A stretch of DNA of 64,000 nucleotides from Ruegeria sp. ANG-R (lineage in GTDB: Bacteria; Pseudomonadota; Alphaproteobacteria; Rhodobacterales; Rhodobacteraceae): assembly GCF_000813985.1 (NCBI RefSeq), contig NZ_JWLJ01000004.1, positions 248,001 through 312,000 of the forward strand, in the 5' to 3' direction. The notes below the pieces were generated by a model, which had not been told where the DNA came from, did not search any database, and saw nothing but the letters and a program-made list of their open reading frames with translations. The translations under genes were made by a program, and so were the position numbers. This document shows, piece by piece, positions 24,688 to 33,075 of this stretch. Each line of letters begins with the position of its first letter. The stretch's first letter is position 1.

Positions 24688-25929
24688 ATGTCCAGCATTC
24701 TGACAAACAATGGCGCCATGGTTGCGCTGCAAACTCTCAAATCGGTCAACAAGAACCTGGCAATGACGCAGAACGCGATTTCGACCGGTAAGGATGTGGC
24801 CACGGCCAAGGATAACTCTGCCGTCTGGGCCATTTCGAAGGTGATGGAATCCGACGTTAAGGGCTTCAACGCCATCAAGGACAGCCTTGCGCTGGGTGAA
24901 TCGACTGTTGCTGTGGCGCGGAACGCCTCGGAAACGGTGACCGATCTGCTTAGCCAGATGAAGGAGAAGATCGTCGCGGCACAGGAAGACAATGTGGATC
25001 GCGGCAAGATCAATACCGATGTGTCCGCTCTGCGCGATCAGATTACTTCGGTCGTCGGGGCTGCACAGTTCAACGGGCTGAACCTGGTGGACGGCACAGC
25101 TGGCACCGCATCTATTCTTTCCTCCCTGGATCGTGATGCAGCTGGCGGTGTGACTGCATCCTCGATCTCGGTTGCCAGTCAAAACCTGTCTACCGGAGGC
25201 TATGTCAGTAAGGCCGTTCTGGCTGGTTCGGACAATACGGCCACAGACGAGGATGCCGCCGGTTTCACCATGGACAGAGATGGTGGCTCCGGGACCATCG
25301 TCATTGACAGCTCGACTGATAACTTCGCAGTTGGTGACAAGGTTTCGATCACCGTTGGTGACCAGACCGTTTCGTATACGGTGCAGGATGCTGACCTTGA
25401 TCCCTCTGGAACCTACGATGCTGCCAATACTGATGCAGTTGTGGCGATTGGGCTGAAAAACCAGATCGATGCGTTGGGAATTCAAGGTGTCTCGATCGAC
25501 TACGATCCTAGCTCACAAGGCACGTTGTCATTTGTTACTGGCACAGGCGCCGATGCTGCTGATCGGGACGTGTCTGTTTCCGCGCAGTTTACCAATGCGA
25601 ACTCGGGTGGCCTGGGAGCACTGGCATCGATTGATGTATCGACCGACGCAGGGGCCGCTGCAGCGTTGGGCACAATTGAAAGCCTTATCGACACATCTAT
25701 TGATGCGGCAGCGGCGTTTGGTTCGGCTCAGGGACGGATTGAGACTCAGAAAGAGTTCATCTCGAACCTGTCTGACTCGTTCAAATCCGGCATCGGCTCG
25801 CTGGTTGACGCCGACATGGAAGAAACCTCGGCCCGTCTGCAGGCACTGCAGGTGCAGCAGCAGCTGGCGACGCAATCGCTGTCGATTGCAAACCAGGCAC
25901 CGCAATCCATCCTGTCGCTGTTCCGGTAA
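24688..25929 (+). CDS. flaA: Flagellin
   Basis: 413 residues. Conserved D0/D1 ends: SSILTNNGAMVALQTLKSVNKNL at the N-terminus and ETSARLQALQVQQQLATQSLSIANQAPQSILSLFR at the C-terminus, with a variable acidic, Ala/Ser/Thr/Gly-rich surface-exposed centre (about 140-345). No export signal peptide is needed. ATG 24688 is preferred over ATG 24679 because AAGGA then lies at proper distance and the family starts with MSSI. flaF and flbT follow, the usual alphaproteobacterial control pair for flagellin synthesis. Confidence 0.93.
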   Translation: MSSILTNNGAMVALQTLKSVNKNLAMTQNAISTGKDVATAKDNSAVWAISKVMESDVKGFNAIKDSLALGESTVAVARNASETVTDLLSQMKEKIVAAQEDNVDRGKINTDVSALRDQITSVVGAAQFNGLNLVDGTAGTASILSSLDRDAAGGVTASSISVASQNLSTGGYVSKAVLAGSDNTATDEDAAGFTMDRDGGSGTIVIDSSTDNFAVGDKVSITVGDQTVSYTVQDADLDPSGTYDAANTDAVVAIGLKNQIDALGIQGVSIDYDPSSQGTLSFVTGTGADAADRDVSVSAQFTNANSGGLGALASIDVSTDAGAAAALGTIESLIDTSIDAAAAFGSAQGRIETQKEFISNLSDSFKSGIGSLVDADMEETSARLQALQVQQQLATQSLSIANQAPQSILSLFR

Positions 25930-25941
25930 CCCAGGACCAGA

Positions 25942-25968
25942 ACCGGGGCGCGCGCGTCGTGCCCCGGT
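25942..25968 (+). other. Hairpin between flagellin and flaF genes
   Basis: ACCGGGGC and GCCCCGGT form an 8-bp GC-rich stem around an 11-base loop, 12 bases after the flagellin stop. There is no T run. It could partly terminate or stabilise the abundant flagellin mRNA relative to flaF-flbT. Confidence 0.45.
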
Positions 25969-26006
25969 CATAACCGCCCGCTGATGGACAATTGGAAGGA
26001 TTTCTC

Positions 26007-26381
26007 GTGACACCTCAAACGCTCGCTCACCGCGCTTACGCGCAATCTGCTGCACCGACGCGAACACCTCGGGATACGGAGTATGAGGCGATTTCCAGGA
26101 TTACACACCGGTTGAAGACCGCCGCAGCGCGTAAGGCAACCGATTTCGCCGGGTTCGTGCAGGCCCTGCACGAGAATCGCCGTCTTTGGAGCGTGCTGGC
26201 GACGGATGTCGCGAATTCTGACAATGCGTTACCGAATAACCTGCGGGCTCGAATCTTCTATCTGGCTGAATTTACCGAACAACACAGCAGTCAGGTGTTG
26301 GGGAACAAGGCAACGGTTGAGCCGCTGCTTGAGATCAACATGGCCGTCTTGCGCGGGCTGCGTCAGATGAGGGGGAACTGA
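26007..26381 (+). CDS. flaF: Flagellar biosynthesis regulator FlaF
   Basis: 124 residues from GTG 26007, which sits 7 bases after AAGGA; an upstream TTG (25992) lacks a site. The small helical FlaF fold begins AHRAYAQSAAPTRTPRDTEYEAISRIT and has VQALHENRRLWSVLATDVA. In Caulobacter FlaF is needed for flagellin translation, opposing FlbT. Its TGA overlaps flbT by one base, so the two are made together. Confidence 0.88.
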   Translation: MTPQTLAHRAYAQSAAPTRTPRDTEYEAISRITHRLKTAAARKATDFAGFVQALHENRRLWSVLATDVANSDNALPNNLRARIFYLAEFTEQHSSQVLGNKATVEPLLEINMAVLRGLRQMRGN

Positions 26382-26782
26382 TGGGCGGACTGGTTTTGAA
26401 ACTCGCCCCCAAGGAACGAGTTCTGATCAACGGTGTTGTGATCGAAAACGGGGATCGTCGAAGCAGGTTCTCGATCATGACGCCACAGGCTAACGTCCTG
26501 CGTCTGCGCGATGCGATACATCCTGAAGAGGTCAATACACCGGTGCGTCGTGTTTGTTACGCGGCGCAGCTGGTTTTGTCTGGCGATACCGAACCCGATC
26601 AGGCGCGCCAGCAATTGCTGCGACGTGTCGAAGAGTTGAGCCAGGTATTTACAGATGCCGACAGTCGCCGGGTTCTGGCCGACGCAACCGAGGCGTTGGT
26701 GGCCGAGCAGTACTATAAGTGCTTGAAAGCGTTGCGTTCACTCTTGCCACGCGAGGAACGGCTGATGGCGTATCAGCAGTGA
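26381..26782 (+). CDS. flbT: Flagellin mRNA regulator FlbT
   Basis: 133 residues. Family start GLVLKLAPKERVLINGVVIENGDRR, then ANVLRLRDAIHPEEVNTPVRRVCYAAQLVLSG. FlbT binds the flagellin 5' leader and limits its translation or stability, linking filament supply to hook completion. One-base overlap with flaF and 4-base overlap (GTGA) with the DUF1217 gene. Confidence 0.9.
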   Translation: MGGLVLKLAPKERVLINGVVIENGDRRSRFSIMTPQANVLRLRDAIHPEEVNTPVRRVCYAAQLVLSGDTEPDQARQQLLRRVEELSQVFTDADSRRVLADATEALVAEQYYKCLKALRSLLPREERLMAYQQ

Positions 26783-27576
26783 CTTTTCAACCAGTCATAC
26801 CGACGGGCGGGCTGGTTGGCTGGCGCTTTCTGCAACGCACATATGATGCGCAGCTTCAAAGTTATTCAGCTTCAGCGATCAACGAAAGAGAAACAAAGTA
26901 CTTCCTCGAACACATCGGAAAAGTTCGCTCGGCCGAGGATCTGGTTTCGGATCGCCGGCTGTTGCAGGTTGCTCTCGGCGCTTTCGGTCTGGAAGGCGAT
27001 CTGGACAATCGGTTCTTCATCCAGAAGGTTTTGTCGGACGGCACGCGGGCCGACGACGCGCTGGCGAACAGGTTGGCTGATGGTCGGTATCGTGATTTTG
27101 CGAACGCTTTTGGCCTGGGTCCAGGCGACGTGCGCAAAACCGCCTCGGCCAAAGCCATGGAACAGATTGCCAGCGACAATCTGGTGGCCCGGTTCGAAAT
27201 CTCGGTTGGTGAGGCAGATGAATCGATGCGTATCGCTCTGTTTGCTCAGCACGCCTTGCAAGAGATAGCGACACAGGGCGGAAGTGAGAACAGGAAATGG
27301 TTCGATCTGATGGGATTGCCACCTTTGCGCAATATGATGGAAACGGCCCTGGGGCTGCCAGCTGCTTTTGCGCAGCTGGACATAGACAAACAGCTCGAGG
27401 TGTTCAAAGACCGGTTGCTGCGCGCCACCGGATCGTCGGACTTGGCTCAATTCACGGAAAGTGAAGCTGTCGATAAACTGACCGATACATATTTCGCCCG
27501 CAATCAGGTCAAACAGATCCAAAGCGTAACTTCACCCGCACAGACGGCGCTGATCCTGCTTGGCGGTGGAGGTTGA
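26779..27576 (+). CDS. DUF1217 flagellum-associated protein
   Basis: 265 residues from GTG 26779, which overlaps the flbT stop as GTGA. DUF1217 proteins are found in alphaproteobacterial flagellar clusters; their role is not established. The sequence is mostly helical, with ERETKYFLEHIGKVRSAEDLVSDRRLLQVALGAFGLE repeated in looser form further on, suggesting duplicated helical units. No signal peptide. Last gene of the flagellar group; the 144 bases after it show no clear terminator or gene. Confidence 0.8.
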   Translation: MTFQPVIPTGGLVGWRFLQRTYDAQLQSYSASAINERETKYFLEHIGKVRSAEDLVSDRRLLQVALGAFGLEGDLDNRFFIQKVLSDGTRADDALANRLADGRYRDFANAFGLGPGDVRKTASAKAMEQIASDNLVARFEISVGEADESMRIALFAQHALQEIATQGGSENRKWFDLMGLPPLRNMMETALGLPAAFAQLDIDKQLEVFKDRLLRATGSSDLAQFTESEAVDKLTDTYFARNQVKQIQSVTSPAQTALILLGGGG

Positions 27577-27720
27577 ACCAGGCTTTTGGAGTATCGCCGG
27601 GAGATCGCGCAGATCGCCATAGGTTTGAGCGATGCTTGGCTGTCAATCTGGATAGATCAACAGGCCAACACTGATGAAAGATGGGTATTCTGATCTTAAG
27701 AGCCCACCCCGATGGATCGC

Positions 27721-29292
27721 TTATGCATCCAGTAAGTCATCAGCAGAGGTTCGCAGAGCAAATGAGTTGACCGGTTGTGAGACATTGTGAAGCTTGATCG
27801 CCCCCAATGGTATCGCGTGTCTGCAGGCGGGCTCGATATCCTGAGAGACAACGATTCTATGACCTACGGTTTTGCCATACTCGCCCAATCTGGCGGCGAC
27901 ATTGGCCGCCTGGCCAATAACGGTAAAATCCAGTCGCTCACGAGAGCCCACATTGCCATAGGTCACGCGACCATAAGCGACGCCTATTGAGCAGTCGCTA
28001 TGGTGATCCTCGTTACTGCCGCGCAATTCGGCCAGTTTTTCAACGATCTCAATGGCTGAATGTTGCGCGTTCGACCGGGCCGTGGCCGCGTCGTCCCCCG
28101 CAGGGAAGACAGCCAGCACAGCGTCGCCGATGAATTTCAGAACCTCGCCGTCATGATCATGCACGATCCCGGATACTGTTTCAAAAAAAACGTTCAGCAG
28201 ATCGATATAGTCGTCGCGCCCCAGTTTTTCTTCCAGCGCAGTTGAATTGCGCAGATCGCAGAACATGATCGCTGCATTGATGTCATCACCGTCACCCCGG
28301 CGGATTTCGCCCCCGAGCACCCGCGCGCCCGAACGTTTGCCCACATAGGTTTCCAGCAGGGCCTGTGCGTTTTCGCGCTGCATGAATACCTCGTAAAAAC
28401 GTGCGATGACGGACGAGCACTCGAAGACCAGACCGAGGTTCTCAGTGGTGAACCCGTCAGGATGATCGCAGGTCAGGGTCAGGACGTTTGTCCGCCCGTC
28501 CGAAAAGGGCAGCGGCATGGCCACGTAATCGGTGGCTCCTTTGGCGCGCAGGTCCTCTATGATCGGAAAGCTGTTATGCGGGTTGTTGTCGTTCAGACGC
28601 TGCCGCACGCCACCCAACCCGTTGGAGACGTGGCGCAAGGGGCTGTTGGTAAAGGCCGGGTGGTCATGGATTTCATAGGTTGGCGTATGGGTTGAAATCT
28701 CGGCCGCGTCCTTTTCCCAGATATAGTGCTTTCCGGCGATCAGGGGATGCAAGGACCAGACCAGAATGCTGAGACGCTGAATGGCGATCCCATGTTCCAG
28801 CATTTTCTCGGCCAGCGCCTTGGTGAAGGCATCTGGTGTGTCGATTTCCGAGGCACCGCGCATCAGCCAATCGATCAGCGGCCCGCTGATATTACCATCT
28901 TCGGGCTGGCGTAATTGATTATCTCCAAGATCAATCCGCGTTGCCGTATCAGGCATGAAACCGATATGGCCCTGAATGGCCGCGCTTTCGGGAAAGGCGT
29001 CTTCATAAGCCCAGATCGAGTTGGTCAGGCGCTCTTCGGGCAGGCTGATGTCGTGGTATGTCGCGGTGCCCTTGAATGGACAAAACGTCTGCAGCTCGGT
29101 CTCGGGGCTGAGCTCGACGCACAGGTCTTCGCGCGGGACATAAATCGCGGGTGGCAGTCGTGTTTCGTACATGACCTTGGCGTTGCGGCTTTCGGCCAGC
29201 AGGATGTCGCCGCGGTAGATCGCGATCCGACCCATCAACGGTTCAACGGAAATTCCATAGCCTTTGACATTTGGTGTGGCATGGACGTTCAT
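27721..29292 (-). CDS. Class III nucleotide cyclase with N-terminal DUF427 domain
   Basis: 523 residues from ATG 29292, six bases after GGGGAGG. The N-terminal domain (about 15-120) is a DUF427/NTP_transf_9 module (YVPREDL, TFCPFKGTATYH, IWAYEDAFPESAAIQGHIGFMPD). A middle region (about 150-305) of the kind found in other soluble bacterial cyclases follows (LSILVWSLHPLIAGKHYIW, GATDYVAMPLPFSDG). The C-terminal cyclase domain (about 335-500) has metal aspartates Asp346 and Asp390, base-selecting Lys386, and transition-state Asn464 and Arg468. The second purine-selecting position, usually Asp, is Gln461. Likely makes cAMP; the Gln leaves this open. No membrane segments. Confidence 0.85.
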   Translation of the reverse strand: MNVHATPNVKGYGISVEPLMGRIAIYRGDILLAESRNAKVMYETRLPPAIYVPREDLCVELSPETELQTFCPFKGTATYHDISLPEERLTNSIWAYEDAFPESAAIQGHIGFMPDTATRIDLGDNQLRQPEDGNISGPLIDWLMRGASEIDTPDAFTKALAEKMLEHGIAIQRLSILVWSLHPLIAGKHYIWEKDAAEISTHTPTYEIHDHPAFTNSPLRHVSNGLGGVRQRLNDNNPHNSFPIIEDLRAKGATDYVAMPLPFSDGRTNVLTLTCDHPDGFTTENLGLVFECSSVIARFYEVFMQRENAQALLETYVGKRSGARVLGGEIRRGDGDDINAAIMFCDLRNSTALEEKLGRDDYIDLLNVFFETVSGIVHDHDGEVLKFIGDAVLAVFPAGDDAATARSNAQHSAIEIVEKLAELRGSNEDHHSDCSIGVAYGRVTYGNVGSRERLDFTVIGQAANVAARLGEYGKTVGHRIVVSQDIEPACRHAIPLGAIKLHNVSQPVNSFALRTSADDLLDA

Positions 29293-29382
29293 CTGCAACC
29301 TCCCCTGGCCAGGCTCTTATAGGATGGGCTCTGGGGACCAAAATTCCAAGATGTGCACGTAGATTTTACCTTAAGGGCGGCT

Positions 29383-30084
29383 TTAGACCATCTGAATGAC
29401 GTCTTTCTCGATCGATAGCATATAGCCTTTTTTGGCTATGTTTTTGACCAGAAGTTCGCTGACCATCTGATTGCCCAAGGCATCTCGCAGGCGCTTGATA
29501 CGGGTTGCCCCGGCGGCTTCATCACAGTCAGCCGCGTGCCTGCCTGAAATCATTGCCTCGATCTGAGCGCCCGACAGGACCTCGTCATCCAGCCGGGATT
29601 CGGCCAGAACCGACAGGGTTTCCATAGCGGCAGGCGTGAGTTTGAAATCCATGTTGTTGAGGTAGACGGTGTTTTCCTCGCGGCTGATCAAGAGTGACGT
29701 CACCTGAATCCCCGTCCGCTCGATCTGCGCCATGCGGCGGTTCAGCAGAACCAGCATAACCAAAAAGACCAACGCCGCGATCAGCATGGCGCTGGCAAAA
29801 ACCAGCAGCACGAAGATGACCATCCTATAGCTGGACAGGGTATCGGCAAATGCGGTGCCGGATTGGGCGAGAATCTCCAGTAGCCGGATTTCCGACTGCG
29901 AGGTCAGATCAGCCTCGACAAACAGACGCTCGACCCGCGCGTTGAATGCATTGGCATCCGGCAGGGTCCAGAACAGAAAAACCGCCGCCGTTATGAGAAT
30001 GACGACGATTGCTGCGATGCCGATCCCGACGAGCCGAACGCCCGAGCGGCGGGCCTCAGTAACGGAGGTAGAATTTTCCGGCAT
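29383..30084 (-). CDS. Membrane-anchored winged-helix (OmpR-type) regulator
   Basis: 233 residues: transmembrane helix 1 (about 17-40), a small periplasmic loop of about 46 residues, helix 2 (about 88-114), and a cytoplasmic C-terminal domain (about 135-225). That domain has the OmpR/PhoB-type wing pattern: LNNMDFKLTPAAMETLSVLA, then ATRIKRLRDALG and LLVKNIAKKGYMLSI. It resembles ToxR/CadC one-component regulators but with the DNA-binding end at the C-terminus. The first 28 bases overlap the end of the small secreted-protein gene upstream, so the two are co-translated. Targets are unknown; no closer family name can be given. Confidence 0.65.
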   Translation of the reverse strand: MPENSTSVTEARRSGVRLVGIGIAAIVVILITAAVFLFWTLPDANAFNARVERLFVEADLTSQSEIRLLEILAQSGTAFADTLSSYRMVIFVLLVFASAMLIAALVFLVMLVLLNRRMAQIERTGIQVTSLLISREENTVYLNNMDFKLTPAAMETLSVLAESRLDDEVLSGAQIEAMISGRHAADCDEAAGATRIKRLRDALGNQMVSELLVKNIAKKGYMLSIEKDVIQMV

Positions 30085-30343
30085 TCGCCTTCCTTTGATC
30101 CAATCCTTCTGGCCCGAATACGGACATGACGTTCAGCAAGGTCCAACCGTTCGATTTCAATCGCTTCGTGACCTCTCTCTTGGCCGCTCCGGCGTTACAG
30201 TCCGATACCTGCATCACGCCGTAATGCAGCCGTAAAGGATTGTCCTGTTTGGCCTTGTAGTCAGCATAGCACTCGGCGGCCGAGGCGGGCGCGCTCAGCG
30301 ATATCAGGGCTGTCAGCGCCAGAGAAGAGAAGATCTGTTTCAT
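30056..30343 (-). CDS. Small secreted protein of unknown function
   Basis: 95 residues from ATG 30343 (AGGA nine bases upstream). Clear signal peptide (MKQIFSSLALTALISLSAPASAA, cleaved around residue 22). The ~73-residue mature part has two cysteines (AAECYADYKAK and VSDCNAGAAKREV) that could form a disulfide, and ends KANAGKFYLRY. Its 3' end overlaps the membrane winged-helix gene by 29 bases. A periplasmic partner for that regulator (like ToxS for ToxR) is an inference from gene order only. Confidence 0.6.
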   Translation of the reverse strand: MKQIFSSLALTALISLSAPASAAECYADYKAKQDNPLRLHYGVMQVSDCNAGAAKREVTKRLKSNGWTLLNVMSVFGPEGLDQRKANAGKFYLRY

Positions 30344-30518
30344 GGGCTGCATCCTGCGCATGGCTTTGCCGGATATTCAATAACCTGAGGGGGTTTGAGG
30401 GGCTGATATCGAATAACACACAGCCGTTATTGCTTGTCTGATTGGGGCTGACCCAATGTCGGAATATCGAGTTTGCGGTTCTTCACGGGATCGCCAGTTA
30501 TCCGAAAGGACAGGTATC

Positions 30519-30998
30519 ATGCATCGGAAATTCATTGCCCTGATCGTCGCTACGGCTGTTTTCATCACTGGGCTGTCGGCATCGCAAGCGCGCGCAGCAG
30601 ACACCAGAGATATACTCGGCGGGCTGGCGGCAATCGCGATCATCGGTGCGGCGGTCAATCATTATCATCAGGAGAAAAAGCGCGACGAAGAGGCAGAACG
30701 GCGGAAACGGCACAAGCGGGCTGAGGCCAAAGCGAAGAAAGCCAAGAAAAAGCACAAGGTACGTCCATTGCCCAACCGCGTTGCGCGCTACGATCTGCCG
30801 TATCGTTGTATGCGCACATTCAACGCCTATTCGGCAGATCGGCAGTTGCTGGGTCCGAACTGTCTGAAAAAACACTACAAACATGCTGATAGCCTGCCTA
30901 GCCAGTGTAAGGTTGGTTTCTGGAATGGAAAAAAGGTAAAACGGGCATATGAACCCGCCTGCCTGCGCCAGAAAGGATACCGTGTCGTTTACCAGTAA
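30519..30998 (+). CDS. Secreted or membrane-tethered lysine-rich protein, unknown
   Basis: 159 residues from ATG 30519. Signal-like hydrophobic start (MHRKFIALIVATAVFITGLSASQARAA), then a second hydrophobic patch (LGGLAAIAIIGAAVNHYH, about 32-50), a very basic helix (about 51-82, mostly Lys/Arg/Glu/Ala) and a C-terminal domain with four cysteines (RYDLPYRCMRTF, LGPNCLKKHY, PSQCKVGFW, EPACLRQKGY), likely two disulfides. Similar envelope proteins occur in Rhodobacterales with unknown roles. Stands alone; ribosome site AAGGACAGG. Confidence 0.6.
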   Translation: MHRKFIALIVATAVFITGLSASQARAADTRDILGGLAAIAIIGAAVNHYHQEKKRDEEAERRKRHKRAEAKAKKAKKKHKVRPLPNRVARYDLPYRCMRTFNAYSADRQLLGPNCLKKHYKHADSLPSQCKVGFWNGKKVKRAYEPACLRQKGYRVVYQ

Positions 30999-31108
30999 CC
31001 GGTTTCGAGCAGGAGTGGCGCCACAGAAGCGTCGCGCGGGAGAGGGTGGCGCAAGCTGCCCTCTTCTTTTGTCTTGCGCCTGCCGCAGAAACGCGGTTTG
31101 CCAAAGGC

Positions 31109-31726
31109 ATGACGACACCTGATTTTGAACTAGAACGGGCCTTGCTGGCCAAGGGATATCTCCGGGTCGCTGGCGTGGATGAGGTCGGGCGCGGCCCTTT
31201 GGCCGGACCGGTCGTTGCTGCAGCTGTTGTTCTGAACCCGCACGATATTCCCGACGGGCTGAATGATTCTAAGAAACTGACAGCCAAGCGTCGCGACGCG
31301 TTAGAGGTCGCATTGCGCGAACGGGCCGACGTGGCGATTGCCGAGGCGTCGGTTGCCGAGATCGATGAATACAACATCTTGCGGGCCTCGCATCTCGCGA
31401 TGGAGCGCGCGGTGGCCGCATTGGACCCGGCACCGGATTTCCTGTTGATCGACGGAAACCTGATCCCGCGCGGACTGGATATTCCATCCGAGGCGGTGGT
31501 GAAGGGCGATGCGCGGTCGGTGTCGATTGCGGCGGCTTCGATCATTGCCAAAAACTGGCGCGATCAACTGATGGTGGATTTGGCGCAACAGCATCCCGGA
31601 TATGGCTGGGAGGCAAACGCGGGTTATCCGACAAAACAACACCGCGAGGCGTTGCAAAATCTCGGCGTAACCCCACACCATAGACGTTCGTTCAAACCGG
31701 TCCACAATATCTTGTATCAAGAGTAA
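31109..31726 (+). CDS. rnhB: Ribonuclease HII
   Basis: 205 residues; cleaves RNA in RNA/DNA hybrids, including single ribonucleotides in DNA. VAGVDEVGRGPLAGPVVAAAV carries the catalytic Asp-Glu pair; LIDGN and VKGDARSVSIAAASIIAK hold the other acidic residues. C-terminal HPGYGWEANAGYPTKQH is typical. ATG 31109 gives the family N-terminus, although its ribosome site is poor; an in-frame GTG at 31046 sits directly after GGGAGAGG and is an alternative. Followed by the GANTC cluster and ccrM. Confidence 0.94.
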   Translation: MTTPDFELERALLAKGYLRVAGVDEVGRGPLAGPVVAAAVVLNPHDIPDGLNDSKKLTAKRRDALEVALRERADVAIAEASVAEIDEYNILRASHLAMERAVAALDPAPDFLLIDGNLIPRGLDIPSEAVVKGDARSVSIAAASIIAKNWRDQLMVDLAQQHPGYGWEANAGYPTKQHREALQNLGVTPHHRRSFKPVHNILYQE

Positions 31727-31739
31727 ATCGTAAGTTGCT

Positions 31740-31778
31740 GATTCAAAAAAGAAATTGACGGCGAATCATCTTTGACTC
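31740..31778 (+). promoter_or_regulatory. Cluster of three GANTC sites upstream of ccrM
   Basis: GATTC (31740-31744), GAATC (31763-31767) and GACTC (31774-31778) lie within 39 bases in the gap before the gene for the GANTC methyltransferase. Two TTGAC motifs (31756, 31773) overlap the area as possible -35 elements. In Caulobacter, GANTC methylation in the ccrM promoter shapes its cell-cycle timing; the same feedback is inferred here. Confidence 0.6.
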
Positions 31779-31822
31779 ATCCTTGTCTCAACCAAATGAG
31801 CGCAAAAGCGCCGTGGAACTGA

Positions 31823-32935
<1,113 letters not shown>

Positions 32936-32986
32936 TAACACCAATACCGCCGGTGCCTGTGGCCTGACACAAGGCACTACGCCTTG

Positions 32987-33012
32987 CCCCGCCGTTCCCG
33001 GCGGGGTCTTTT
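32987..33012 (+). terminator. Intrinsic terminator of ccrM
   Basis: CCCCGCC (32987-32993), loop GTTCCC, GGCGGGG (33000-33006), then TCTTTTGTTTTT. Ends the ccrM transcript 64 bases before the next start. Confidence 0.9.
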
Positions 33013-33075
33013 GTTTTTGCGCCGGGGATGCTTGCATAGGATAGCCCCAGACAGCCCTTGTGGGAGATACAGGCA

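Noticed and set aside
27577..27720. A small gene or RNA between the DUF1217 and cyclase genes
   Set aside because: No open frame with a ribosome site, no hairpin with a T run and no tRNA-like fold could be seen.
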